Shown in pieces: positions 1-8,256 of a stretch of DNA of 64,000 nucleotides (the first letter of the stretch is position 1; each line of letters begins with the position of its first letter). Source of the stretch: Streptomyces diastaticus subsp. diastaticus (GTDB taxonomy: Bacteria > Actinomycetota > Actinomycetes > Streptomycetales > Streptomycetaceae); contig NZ_BLLN01000003.1 of NCBI RefSeq assembly GCF_011170125.1, positions 496,001-560,000 on the forward strand. The letters are read 5' to 3'. The notes below the pieces were generated by a model that saw only the letters and a list, made by a program, of their open reading frames with translations, did not search any database and had not been told where the DNA came from. The translations under genes were made by a program, and so were the position numbers.

Positions 1-189
1 GCCCGCGGTGTCGTCGCCCTCGCCGCCGACCCCGACCGTGCCCGCTGGAACGGCCGGTCGGTGACCAGCGGCACCCTCGCCCAGGAGTACGGCTTCACCG
101 ACACCGACGGCTCGGCCCCCGACGGCTGGCGCTACTTCGAGGAGGTCGTCCTCGGCGGCAAGAAGGCCGGCCCGGAGGGCTACCGCTGA
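1..189 (+). CDS. Short-chain dehydrogenase (SDR family), C-terminal end only
   Basis: The window opens inside a reading frame that runs 62 codons to a TGA. The residues visible (GVVALAADPD, then WNGRSVTSGTLAQEYG) resemble the C-terminal segment of actinobacterial SDR-family NAD(P)-dependent oxidoreductases, where the cofactor-binding fold is followed by this substrate-loop and tail region. The Rossmann motif and the YxxxK catalytic residues would lie upstream of the window, so the reaction cannot be inferred. The gene converges on the WYL regulator that ends at 423; the space between holds a repeat hairpin. The family call is a recognition from the tail alone. Confidence 0.6.
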   Translation, partial: ARGVVALAADPDRARWNGRSVTSGTLAQEYGFTDTDGSAPDGWRYFEEVVLGGKKAGPEGYR

Positions 190-302
190 CCGGCCCGGGT
201 CCCAGGGCCCGCCGCCGCACTCGCCTTCAGCCATCGGCCACGGGCGTCCTCGCGAAGCCCCCTGGGCAGGGCTGACCGCTCCCGCCTGCCCCGCGTCGCC
301 GT

Positions 303-425
303 GCACGCACTCCCGCCGCACCGGTCGCGGAGCCTCGTACGGGGAGGTACGCGGGTGATTCGGGCGTGCGGCGAGAGTGCGTGCCAGGCGACGCGGGCCC
401 ACGAAGACCCGCCGGGCAGGCCCTA
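303..425. repeat. Dispersed intergenic repeat, copy A (with internal hairpin)
   Basis: The stretch 361-425 recurs at 31458-31520 in inverted orientation with five mismatches in 63 bases, and more loosely at 31557-31620. In addition 303-321 is the reverse complement of 366-384 with one mismatch, giving a 19-bp stem with a 44-base loop. The last bases (GGCCCTAG) contain the TAG stop codon of the WYL gene read on the minus strand. It lies between two convergent genes, so transcription termination or mRNA 3'-end protection is a reasonable inference. Confidence 0.75.
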
Positions 426-1400
426 GCCGTACAGCCCCGCCATCCGCCGTGCCGCCTCCCGCATGCGGTCGCGCAGCTCGGGCGGGGCCACCACCTCCGC
501 CTCCGGGCCGAGGCCGAGCAGCTGCTCGTAGGCCACCTCCAGCGACTCCACGGGCAGCACCACGTCCTCCACCCACCGGGCCGAGCCGTCCCGCCACCCG
601 GCCGCCGCCAGCGCCTCTCGGGCCGCCCGCGGGTCCGTCGCCCCCGGCAGCCGCCGGGCGCCCGCCGGGCTGAGCCGCAGCCGGACCTCCTCCCGCAGCA
701 GGGAGCGGGCGAACTCCTCGGCCCGCTCCCGCCAGAACCGCGCCAGATCGAAACCGGTGTCCCGGGCGAACCGCGTACCCAGGTCGCGCACCTCGGTGAA
801 CCGGTCCACCCGGTAGACCCGCGCCCGCCCGGCGCCCTCCGCCCGGGCGCACACGTACCAGACGCCCGCCTTGAGCACCAGGCCGTACGGCTCCAGCTCC
901 CGGCGCACCTCGCGGTCCGCACGCCGGTACGCCGCCGCCACCCGCCGGTCGTCCCAGACCGCCTCGGCCAGCGGTGCGAGCAGCCCGGGCGCCTCGGGCC
1001 GCGTGTACCAGGCCGGCGCGTCCAGGTGGAACCGGCCGTTCACCGCCCGCGACGCCTCCCGCACGGGCGGGGCCAGCGCCGCCGAGACCTTCAGCCGCGC
1101 CGCCGAGGCCGCCTCGCCGAGCCCCATCTCCCGCAGCGCTCCCGGCACCCCCGACAGGAACAACGCCTGCGCCTCCTCGGGCGCCAGTCCCGTCAGCCCC
1201 GTCCGGTACCCGCCGACCAGCGCGTACCCGCCCGCCCGGCCGCGCTCCGCGTAGACCGGGACGCCCGCCTCGGAGAGCGCCTGCGCGTCCCGCGCGACCG
1301 TACGCTCACTCACCTCCAGCTCCCCGGCCAGCTCGGCGGCGGTCATCCGGGGGCGGGACTGGAGCAGCAGGACCATACGGATCAGACGGGCGGCACGCAT
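423..1400 (-). CDS. WYL-domain helix-turn-helix transcriptional regulator
   Basis: A 325-residue DNA-binding regulator. Residues 1 to about 60 form a DeoR/HTH_11-like winged helix (LLLQSRPRMTAAELAGELEV, then SERTVARDAQAL). About 135 to 210 is a WYL-type ligand-sensing domain (YRRADREVRRELEPYGLVLK, WYVCAR), followed by a WCX-like C-terminal extension. This is the usual length and order for the family, which often senses nucleotides or small ligands and controls nearby genes. The ATG at 1400 shares its A with the TGA of the glyoxalase-fold gene upstream, so the two are probably translationally coupled and the regulator may be governed by that operon's promoter. The stop codon lies inside dispersed repeat copy A. 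The target and ligand are unknown. Confidence 0.85.
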   Translation of the reverse strand: MRAARLIRMVLLLQSRPRMTAAELAGELEVSERTVARDAQALSEAGVPVYAERGRAGGYALVGGYRTGLTGLAPEEAQALFLSGVPGALREMGLGEAASAARLKVSAALAPPVREASRAVNGRFHLDAPAWYTRPEAPGLLAPLAEAVWDDRRVAAAYRRADREVRRELEPYGLVLKAGVWYVCARAEGAGRARVYRVDRFTEVRDLGTRFARDTGFDLARFWRERAEEFARSLLREEVRLRLSPAGARRLPGATDPRAAREALAAAGWRDGSARWVEDVVLPVESLEVAYEQLLGLGPEAEVVAPPELRDRMREAARRMAGLYG

Positions 1401-2227
1401 CAGCCCATCATGGCGGCCGCCCGGTCCCCGCCCGCCGGGCGGGGCTCGGCCCGCGCCTCCCGGCTCAGCGCGATCACCGCGAACATGGCGCCCTGCGGGT
1501 CGGTCAAAACGCTGAACCGGCCCGGCTCGACGGTGGTGGGCGGCAGCAGCACGCCGGCGCCGAGCCGGGCCCCGCGGGCGGCGGCCGCGTCGCAGTCGGG
1601 GACCGAGAGGTGGACCAGCCAGCGCGGCGCCGTCCCGGCCGGGAACGCCTCCGTGATCCGCGTCATCCCGCCGAACGGCCGACCCCCGAGGCTCCACTCC
1701 GTGTACGGGAGGCCCGCGCCGTGGGAGGCCCGGCGGGCCTGCCAGCCGAAGACCTCGCTGTAGAAGCCGCGCGCCCCGTCCGGGTCCGTGGTGGCCAGGT
1801 CGAGCCAGGCGGCCGAACCCGGCGCGTTGACCCGGCCGAAACCCTGGTGCCCGTGCGGCTCCCACAGTCCGAAGACCGCGCCGGAACCGTCCGTGCAGAG
1901 CGTCGCGCGGCACACGCCGGGCACCTCGACCGGCTCGCCCAGCACCCGCCCCCGGGCCAGCGCGACCCGATCGGCCAGGGGCTCTCCGGCGGCCGGGCTC
2001 TCCGCGAGGAAGTACGGCCGCCAGACGGACGGGCGGCGCCCGGGCCGGCGCGGCCCCAGCCCGCCGACGGCCTCACCCTCGCTGAGGAAGGCCCGGTAGC
2101 CGTCGAGGCCGGGCACCTCCCGCACCTCCCAGCCGAGGAGACTCCCGTAGAAACGGGCGGCGGCACCGGGGTCCGCCGTGCAGAGGTCGGCCCAGCAGGG
2201 GGCCGACGGGACGTTCCAGGTCTTCAT
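1400..2227 (-). CDS. VOC/glyoxalase-fold protein with two repeats
   Basis: A 275-residue protein made of two vicinal-oxygen-chelate modules. The first covers about residues 5-125 (WADLCTADPGAAARFYGSLL) and the second about 135-255 (AAWLDLATTDPDGARGFYSE). Each starts with the typical beta-alpha signature of the glyoxalase/bleomycin-resistance fold, as in the CFP32-like hydrolase group of actinobacteria. The substrate cannot be assigned. The start at 2227 is chosen because the module begins at once; the upstream reading frame has no family resemblance. It overlaps the WYL regulator gene by one base (TGATG), so the pair forms an operon. Confidence 0.85.
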   Translation of the reverse strand: MKTWNVPSAPCWADLCTADPGAAARFYGSLLGWEVREVPGLDGYRAFLSEGEAVGGLGPRRPGRRPSVWRPYFLAESPAAGEPLADRVALARGRVLGEPVEVPGVCRATLCTDGSGAVFGLWEPHGHQGFGRVNAPGSAAWLDLATTDPDGARGFYSEVFGWQARRASHGAGLPYTEWSLGGRPFGGMTRITEAFPAGTAPRWLVHLSVPDCDAAAARGARLGAGVLLPPTTVEPGRFSVLTDPQGAMFAVIALSREARAEPRPAGGDRAAAMMG

Positions 2228-2439
2228 GGTGGTGAACCCCTCAGGTGGGCGGCCTTCCCCGCCTCGGCCTCGCGGCAGGTGCGGGCGGTCGCGAACCTGG
2301 TGCGGGCGGCGTCCGAACCGGCCGAGGGGCCCGGCGTGCGGTCCGGGTGCCGTGGCGTCTTCCGGGATCATTCACGCACGGGCCGTGCCGACCGGCAAAA
2401 GGATCTACGCGACCGGACCACGGCACCGCAGGGCACGCC

Positions 2440-2477
2440 GAAGGGCGGCACTCCGGGTGTCCGGAGCACCGCCCTTC
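2440..2477 (-). terminator. Intrinsic terminator after aceE
   Basis: A 17-base arm at 2440-2456 pairs with 2461-2477 around a four-base loop, with two non-pairing positions. It starts 15 bases past the aceE stop codon. There is no long U-tract, as is usual in Streptomyces. Confidence 0.75.
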
Positions 2478-2491
2478 AGCGTTCATGCAGG

Positions 2492-5197
2492 TCAGAGACC
2501 GTACCGCTCGCGGGCCTCCTTGACCGAGCGGGCCGGGACCTCGCCGCGGCGGGCCAGCTGGGCCAGCGCGGCCACCACGACCGACTCGGCGTCGACGCCG
2601 AAGTGGCGACGGGCGCCCTCACGGGTGTCGGAGAGGCCGAAGCCGTCCGCGCCCAGGGAGGACCAGTCCTGCTCGACCCACTGCGCGATCTGGTCGGGGA
2701 CCTGGCGCATGTAGTCGGTGACCGCGAGGACCGGGCCCTCGGCGTCGGCCAGCACCTTGCGGACGTACGGCTCCCGCTGCTCGCCGCGGAGCAGCGCCTC
2801 GTCCGCCTCCAGGGCGTCGCGGCGCAGCTCCGTGAAGGAGGTCGCGGACCACACGTCGGCGGCCACACCCCACTCCTCGGCCAGCATCCTCTGGGCCTGG
2901 AGCGTCCAGTGGATGGCGGTGCCGGAACCGAGCAGCTGGATGCGCGGGGCGTTGGCGGCGGCCACCGTCACCCCGGCCGACTCGGCCGTGTTGAAGCGGT
3001 ACAGGCCGCGCAGGATGCCCTCGTCGACCCCGGCGGGCTTGGCCGGCTGCGGCATCGGCTCGTTGTAGACCGTCAGGTAGTAGAAGACGTCGCGGTCCTC
3101 CTCGGGGGTGGCCTCGCCGTACATGCGGCGCAGCCCCTCCTTGACGATCGCGGCGACCTCGTAGGCGAAGGCAGGGTCGTAGGTGAGCGCGGCCGGGTTG
3201 GTCGCGGCGATCACCGGCGAGTGGCCGTCGGCGTGCTGGAGGCCCTCACCGGTCAGGGTGGTGCGTCCGGCGGTCGCGCCGATGAGGAAGCCGCGGCCGA
3301 GCTGGTCGGCGAGCTGCCACATCTGGTCGGCGGTCCGCTGCCAGCCGAACATCGAGTAGAAGATGTAGAAGGGGATCATCGGCTCGCCGTGCGTCGAGTA
3401 CGACGAGGCGGCGGCGATGAAGTCCGCCATCGAACCGGCCTCGGTGATGCCCTCGTTGAGGATCTGGCCGTTGACCGCTTCCTTGTAGTACATGAGCTGG
3501 TCGCGGTCGACCGGCTCGTACGTCTGGCCCTTGGGCGAGTAGATGCCGAGCGAGGGGAAGAGCGACTCCATGCCGAAGGTGCGTGCCTCGTCGGGGACGA
3601 TCGGCACCCAGCGCCTGCCGGTCTCCTTGTCGCGGACGAGGTCCTTGACCAGCCGGACGAAGGCCATGGTGGTGGCGACCGCCTGCGAGCCGGAGCCCTT
3701 GTCGAAGGCGGCGAACGCCTTGTCGGCCGGGGCGGGCAGCGGCGCGACCGGCTGGGTGCGGCGGGCCGGGGCGGGGCCGCCGAGGGCGGCGCGGCGCTCG
3801 GTGAGGTAGCGGACCTCGGGGGAGTCGGCGCCCGGGTGGGCGTACGGCACCTGGCCGTCGGCGAAGGCGCTGTCCGGGATGGGCAGCTCCAGCAGCTCCC
3901 GCATGTCCTTGAACTCGTCCACCGTCAGCTTCTTCATCTGGTGGTTGGCGTTCTTGGACTCGAAGCCCTTGCCGAGGGTGAAGCCCTTGACGGTCTGGGC
4001 GAGGATCACCGTCGGCGCGCCCTTGTGGGCGAGGGCCGCGCGGTAGGCCGCGTAGACCTTGCGGGGCTCGTGGCCGCCGCGCGAGCGGTGGAAGCACTCG
4101 CTGATCTTGTCGTCGCTGATCAGCTTGGCCAGCTCGACCAGGGCCGGCTCGGCTCCGAAGAAGTGGTCGCGGATGTAGGCCGCGTCCCGGGTCTGGTACG
4201 TCTGGAACTGCGCGTCCGGTACCTCACGCAGGCGGCGTACGAGGGCGCCGGTGACGTCGAGCTGGAACAGCTCGTCCCAGGCGGAGCCCCACAGCGACTT
4301 CACGACGTTCCAGCCGGCGCCGCGGAACTGGGCCTCCAGCTCCTGGACGATCTTGAAGTTGGCGCGGACCGGGCCGTCGAGGCGCTGGAGGTTGCAGTTG
4401 ACGACGAAGGTGAGGTTGTCCAGGCCCTCGCGGGAGGCGAGCGCCAGGGCCGCCGTCGACTCGGGCTCGTCCATCTCGCCGTCACCGAGGAAGGCCCACA
4501 CGTGGGAGTCGGAGACGTCCTTGACGCCGCGGCTGGTCAGGTAGCGGTTGAACCGCGCCTGGTAGATCGCGGAGAGCGGGCCGAGGCCCATCGAGACGGT
4601 CGGGAACTCCCAGAGCCACGGCAGGCGGCGCGGGTGCGGGTACGACGGGAGGCCGTTGCCCCCGGACTCGCGGCGGAAGTTGTCGAGCTGGGTCTCGTCG
4701 ATCCGGCCGTCGAGGAAGGCGCGGGCGTAGATGCCGGGGGAGGCGTGGCCCTGGATGTAGAGCTGGTCGCCGGAGCCGTCCCCCTCCTTGCCGCGGAAGA
4801 AGTGGTTGAAGCCGGTCTCGTAGAGCCAGGCGGCCGAGGCGAAGGTGGCGATGTGGCCGCCGACGCCGTACTTCGAGCCGCGGGTGACCATCGCGGCCGC
4901 GTTCCACCGGTTCCAGGCGGCGATGCGGCGCTCCATCGCCTCGTCCGTGCCGGGAGCGAACTCCGGCTCGGCCGCGGTCGGGATGGTGTTGACGTAGTCG
5001 GTCTCCAGGAGCTTGGGCAGTGAGACGCCCACGCCCTCGGCGCCCTCCAGGGTGCGCCGCATCAGGTATGCGGCGCGGTGCGGTCCTGCGGCGTCGGTGA
5101 CCGCCTTCAGGGAGTCCAGCCATTCGCCGGTCTCCTGCGGGTCGCGGTCCGGGAGCTGGTCGAGCTCGCTCGGCTGGAGGGTGCGGGGGTCGGTCAT
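2492..5197 (-). CDS. aceE: Pyruvate dehydrogenase E1 component (homodimeric type)
   Basis: A 901-residue thiamine-diphosphate enzyme that decarboxylates pyruvate and transfers the acetyl group to the lipoyl arm of E2, feeding acetyl-CoA to the TCA cycle. The length and sequence fit the homodimeric AceE type found in actinobacteria and gamma-proteobacteria: N-terminal KAVTDAAGPHRAAYLMRRTL, the ThDP motif beginning GDGEMDEPES and ending at the NCNLQRLDGPV stretch, and the conserved HSPVIA loop (LQHADGHSPVIAATNPA). The start at 5197 has a clear ribosome-binding site (GGAAGG) 9 bases upstream. Its neighbours are a GntR regulator, an E2 and lpd, so the locus holds all three PDH components. A promoter overlapping a perfect palindrome lies about 130 bases upstream. 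Confidence 0.97.
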   Translation of the reverse strand: MTDPRTLQPSELDQLPDRDPQETGEWLDSLKAVTDAAGPHRAAYLMRRTLEGAEGVGVSLPKLLETDYVNTIPTAAEPEFAPGTDEAMERRIAAWNRWNAAAMVTRGSKYGVGGHIATFASAAWLYETGFNHFFRGKEGDGSGDQLYIQGHASPGIYARAFLDGRIDETQLDNFRRESGGNGLPSYPHPRRLPWLWEFPTVSMGLGPLSAIYQARFNRYLTSRGVKDVSDSHVWAFLGDGEMDEPESTAALALASREGLDNLTFVVNCNLQRLDGPVRANFKIVQELEAQFRGAGWNVVKSLWGSAWDELFQLDVTGALVRRLREVPDAQFQTYQTRDAAYIRDHFFGAEPALVELAKLISDDKISECFHRSRGGHEPRKVYAAYRAALAHKGAPTVILAQTVKGFTLGKGFESKNANHQMKKLTVDEFKDMRELLELPIPDSAFADGQVPYAHPGADSPEVRYLTERRAALGGPAPARRTQPVAPLPAPADKAFAAFDKGSGSQAVATTMAFVRLVKDLVRDKETGRRWVPIVPDEARTFGMESLFPSLGIYSPKGQTYEPVDRDQLMYYKEAVNGQILNEGITEAGSMADFIAAASSYSTHGEPMIPFYIFYSMFGWQRTADQMWQLADQLGRGFLIGATAGRTTLTGEGLQHADGHSPVIAATNPAALTYDPAFAYEVAAIVKEGLRRMYGEATPEEDRDVFYYLTVYNEPMPQPAKPAGVDEGILRGLYRFNTAESAGVTVAAANAPRIQLLGSGTAIHWTLQAQRMLAEEWGVAADVWSATSFTELRRDALEADEALLRGEQREPYVRKVLADAEGPVLAVTDYMRQVPDQIAQWVEQDWSSLGADGFGLSDTREGARRHFGVDAESVVVAALAQLARRGEVPARSVKEARERYGL

Positions 5198-5329
5198 GTC
5201 GCCGCCTTCCGGAGTCGAAGGGCGCTCCCGCGGGGGCAGGAGGGTCCCTTGTCGGTAAGGGGTTGGGTGGGGGTGCCCAAGGTCTGTGGCAGGACAGGGC
5301 AGGCGGATTCCGCGTGGGAGTCCGAGGGA

Positions 5330-5359
5330 ACTGTAAGCCGCTGATCGATGATCGATCAA
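5330..5359 (-). promoter_or_regulatory. Putative aceE promoter overlapping a 17-bp palindrome
   Basis: Read on the minus strand there is a -35 TTGATC (5354-5359), an 18-base spacer and a -10 TACAGT (5330-5335). The perfect palindrome TGATCGATGATCGATCA (5342-5358; 8-base arms, one central base) covers part of the -35 and most of the spacer, where a repressor would block RNA polymerase. The adjacent FadR-type GntR gene is the natural candidate regulator. Motif positions are seen; the binding protein is inferred. Confidence 0.55.
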
Positions 5360-5532
5360 AGGGTTGAAGGGAAAAACTTCTCAGAATCAAGGAATTGGCA
5401 TCGAGTGCCCGCATAGAAGGCACCGCGTGCCTTGTTTTCGCAGGTGAGGGCAGGAATGGGGGCGCGCGGCAAAGCTCGGGCGCCGCTCCAGGGCGGACAG
5501 CCCGGGTGCCTCGGGCGACCCGGTGCGAGGAC

Positions 5533-5566
5533 ACGGGAACGGCCCCGCGGACGGAGCCGTGCCCGT
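5533..5566 (-). terminator. Hairpin downstream of the GntR gene
   Basis: 5533-5546 pairs with 5553-5566 (14-base arms, one mismatch, six-base loop), 29 bases past the regulator stop codon. The remaining 5367-5532 shows no gene. Confidence 0.6.
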
Positions 5567-5594
5567 CGTGCGGCTGCCTTTCGAAGGAAGCTGG

Positions 5595-6218
5595 TCAAGC
5601 CCTCGGCGCGCAGCCGAGCACGTGCGACTTCACCAGGTGCCCGATGTCCGGGTCCTGCGCGCGGAACGCGTCGACGAGCGCCTGATGCTCCTCGGCGTAC
5701 GACTGCTGGCGGGTGCCCAGCCAGCGGATGGACAGGGCGGTGAAGACCTCGATGCCCAGCCCCTCCCAGGTGTGCAGCAGCACGCTGTTGCCCGCCGCCC
5801 GCACCAGTTCGCGGTGGAAGGCGACGGTGTGCCGCACCTGGTTCTCCCCGTCGGCCAGCCGGTCCGCCTCGTACAGCGCCGCGACCGACGGCTCCAGCAC
5901 CGAGACGTCCGCCGCCAGCCGGGGGGCGGCCAGCTCGGCCGCGATCTGCTCGAGCCCCGCCCGCACCGGGTAGATCTCCTCCAGGTCGGCGGCGGTCAGG
6001 TCGCGGACCCGGACCCCTTTGTTCGGTGCCGACTCGATGAGCCTGAGCGTCTCCAGTTCCCGCAGCGCCTCGCGTACCGGCGTCTGGCTGACCTCCAGCT
6101 CCACCGCGATCCGGCGCTCCACGATGCGCTCGCCGGGCTTCCAGCGGCCACTGACGATCCCGTCGACGATGTGCTCGCGGATCTGCTCGCGCAAGCTGTG
6201 GACGACGGGTGCGGTCAT
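5595..6218 (-). CDS. GntR-family transcriptional regulator (FadR subfamily)
   Basis: A 207-residue regulator. Residues 1-70 are a GntR winged helix (LREQIREHIVDGIVSGRWKP, then the recognition region EVSQTPVREALRELETLRLI). Residues about 80-205 are an all-helical FCD ligand-binding domain with the expected acidic and histidine positions (FHRELVRAAGN, then SHVLG), which in this family often binds a metal ion and an organic acid. The start at 6218 has a GGAG site. It sits between aceE and the E2 gene on the same strand, each with its own spacing, so control of pyruvate dehydrogenase in the manner of PdhR is a reasonable inference, with the palindrome at 5342-5358 as the likely site. The effector is unknown. 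Confidence 0.9.
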   Translation of the reverse strand: MTAPVVHSLREQIREHIVDGIVSGRWKPGERIVERRIAVELEVSQTPVREALRELETLRLIESAPNKGVRVRDLTAADLEEIYPVRAGLEQIAAELAAPRLAADVSVLEPSVAALYEADRLADGENQVRHTVAFHRELVRAAGNSVLLHTWEGLGIEVFTALSIRWLGTRQQSYAEEHQALVDAFRAQDPDIGHLVKSHVLGCAPRA

Positions 6219-6326
6219 GGGGGGACTCCTTCGGCCAAGGTGTGCCGCCCCCGGGGGACGGTGTCGCGCACGAGTCCCCTCGCGGACACGGCCCCAAGGG
6301 GCGTTGACCCTATGACAATACGGCGG

Positions 6327-6358
6327 CGCCCCCGCCCGGAAGGCTCCGGACGGGGGCG
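6327..6358 (-). terminator. Terminator after the E2 gene
   Basis: 6327-6340 pairs with 6345-6358 (one mismatch, four-base loop), about 65 bases past the end of the acyltransferase gene and upstream of the GntR gene. Confidence 0.65.
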
Positions 6359-6423
6359 TACGCGCAGGTGAGACGAGCCTTACACCCGTTGTCCACCTGA
6401 TGGGACCGCGAGGGCCCGGAGGG

Positions 6424-8196
6424 TCACAGCCCCAGGTCGACCTCGAACTCGCCGGCCTCCAGGATCGCCTTGACCGACGTCAGGTAGCGGGCGGCGTCGG
6501 CGCCGTCCACCAGACGGTGGTCGTAGGAGAGCGACAGGTACGTCATGTGGCGCACCGCGATGGTCTCGCCCAGCTCCGGGTGGTCGATGACCACGGGGCG
6601 CTTGACGGTGGCACCGATGCCCAGGATGGCGGCCTGGTTCGGCGGCACGATGACCGTGTCGAACAGGGCGCCGCGCGAGCCGGTGTTGCTGATCGTGAAG
6701 GTGGCACCCGACATGTCGTCCGGGGTCAGGCCGCCGGAGCGGGCCTTGCCGGCCAGCTCGGCGGTCTTCTTCGCGATGCCGGCGATGTTCAGGTCGCCCG
6801 CGCCCTTGATGACCGGCGTCATCAGACCCTTCTCGGCGTCCACGGCGATGCCGATGTTCTCCGAGTCGAAGTACGTGATGGTGCCTTCGTCGTCGTTGAT
6901 CCGGGCGTTGACGACCGGGTGGGCCTTCAGCGCCTGGGCGGCGGCCTTGACGAAGAACGGCATCGGGGACAGCTTGACGCCCTCACGGGCGGCGAAGGCG
7001 TCCTTGGCCTGGCCGCGGAGCTTCATCAGGCGGGTGATGTCGACCTCGACCACCGTGGTGAGCTGCGCCTGCGAGTGCAGGGCCTTCATCATGTTGTCGC
7101 CGATGACCTTGCGCATGCGGGTCATCTTGACCGTCTGGCCGCGCAGCGGGGACGCCTCCAGCTTCGGCGCCTTGGCGGCGGCCGGAGCGGCGGGGGCGGC
7201 CGCGGCGGGGGCCTTGGCGGCCTCGGCGGCGGCGAGCACGTCCTGCTTGCGGATCCGCCCGCCGACGCCGGTGCCCGTGACCGAGCCCAGGTCGACGTTG
7301 TTCTCCGCGGCCAGCTTGCGCACCAGCGGCGTCACGTACGCGCCCTCGCCACCGGAGGCCGGGACGGGAGCGGACGGGGCGGGCTTCGCCGGAGCGGGGG
7401 CGGGCTTCGCCGGGGCCGGCGCGGGCTTCTCGGTCTCGGCCGGCGCCTCGGTGGGCGCGGCCGGCGCCGCGGGCTTCGCCGGAGCCGGAGCCGGGGCCTC
7501 GGCAGCCGGGGCGGGGGCCTCGGCCGGCTTCTCCTCGGCCTTCCCGGCGGCCGGGGCGGAGGCGCCGGGCGCACCGATGACGGCGAGCTTGGCGCCGACC
7601 TCGGCGGTCTCGTCCTCACCGACGGTGATCTCCAGGAGGACACCGGCGACGGGGGCGGGGATCTCGGTGTCGACCTTGTCGGTCGAGACCTCCAGCAGCG
7701 GCTCGTCGACCTCGACGGAGTCGCCGACCTCCTTGAGCCAGCGGGTGACGGTGCCCTCGGTGACGGACTCGCCGAGCGCCGGCAGGGTCACGTCGGTGCC
7801 CTCGGCCGAGCCGCCGCCCTGGGCGGACGCGGCGGTCGGGGCGGGGGCGGGAGTCTCGGCCTCGGTGGAGGGCGCGGCCGCGGCCGGCTCCTGCGGCTCG
7901 GGGGCCGGGGCCTCCTGCTGGGCCGGAGCGGGCTCCTGGCCGGCCTCGGTGTCGCCGGAGCCGTCGTCGATGACGGCCAGCTCGGCGCCGACCTCGACCG
8001 TCTCGTCCTCGGCGACCTTGATGGAGGACAGGACACCGGCGGACGGCGAGGGGATCTCGGTGTCGACCTTGTCGGTCGAGACCTCCAGCAACGGCTCGTC
8101 GACCTCGACGCGCTCGCCCTCGGCCTTGAGCCAGCGGGTGACAGTGCCCTCGGTGACGCTCTCGCCGAGCGCCGGAAGGGTTACGGAAACCGCCAT
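6424..8196 (-). CDS. sucB: Dihydrolipoyl acyltransferase E2 (annotated sucB; probably the PDH E2)
   Basis: A 590-residue E2 core enzyme. Two lipoyl domains (about 1-78 and 134-208) each carry the lipoylated lysine in STDKVDTEI, at Lys43 and Lys174. Ala/Pro/Glu-rich flexible linkers separate them. A peripheral-subunit-binding domain follows near 290-330 ([20 protein letters not shown]). The C-terminal catalytic domain ends with the active-site motif SYDHRLVDG (His560, Asp564). The start has an AAGGAG site. Actinobacterial proteins of this type are usually named SucB, but in Corynebacterium and Mycobacterium the equivalent E2 works with AceE and Lpd while a KGD/OdhA fusion handles 2-oxoglutarate. 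Its position beside aceE and lpd favours the PDH role here. It lies 60 bases downstream of lpd, probably in the same transcript. Confidence 0.93.
   Translation of the reverse strand: MAVSVTLPALGESVTEGTVTRWLKAEGERVEVDEPLLEVSTDKVDTEIPSPSAGVLSSIKVAEDETVEVGAELAVIDDGSGDTEAGQEPAPAQQEAPAPEPQEPAAAAPSTEAETPAPAPTAASAQGGGSAEGTDVTLPALGESVTEGTVTRWLKEVGDSVEVDEPLLEVSTDKVDTEIPAPVAGVLLEITVGEDETAEVGAKLAVIGAPGASAPAAGKAEEKPAEAPAPAAEAPAPAPAKPAAPAAPTEAPAETEKPAPAPAKPAPAPAKPAPSAPVPASGGEGAYVTPLVRKLAAENNVDLGSVTGTGVGGRIRKQDVLAAAEAAKAPAAAAPAAPAAAKAPKLEASPLRGQTVKMTRMRKVIGDNMMKALHSQAQLTTVVEVDITRLMKLRGQAKDAFAAREGVKLSPMPFFVKAAAQALKAHPVVNARINDDEGTITYFDSENIGIAVDAEKGLMTPVIKGAGDLNIAGIAKKTAELAGKARSGGLTPDDMSGATFTISNTGSRGALFDTVIVPPNQAAILGIGATVKRPVVIDHPELGETIAVRHMTYLSLSYDHRLVDGADAARYLTSVKAILEAGEFEVDLGL
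7657..8111. repeat. Near-identical direct repeats inside the two lipoyl domain codings
   Basis: Bases 7657-7717 and 8051-8111 match over 61 bases with one difference, about 394 bases apart, and similarity continues more loosely to about 7790 and 8184. They encode the same part of the two lipoyl domains, including the lipoylated lysine. The nucleotide identity at synonymous sites suggests gene conversion or a recent domain duplication. Confidence 0.85.
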
Positions 8197-8256
8197 GGTT
8201 TCAGGTGCTCCTTACGAATGTGCGGAAGTCTGTGGTCGTCTCGCGCCCGGAGGCGA

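Noticed and set aside
974..5023. Very long plus-strand open frame opposite the glyoxalase-fold and aceE genes
   Set aside because: It is the mirror frame of real minus-strand genes, kept open by GC-rich codons; its translation is low-complexity with no family resemblance.
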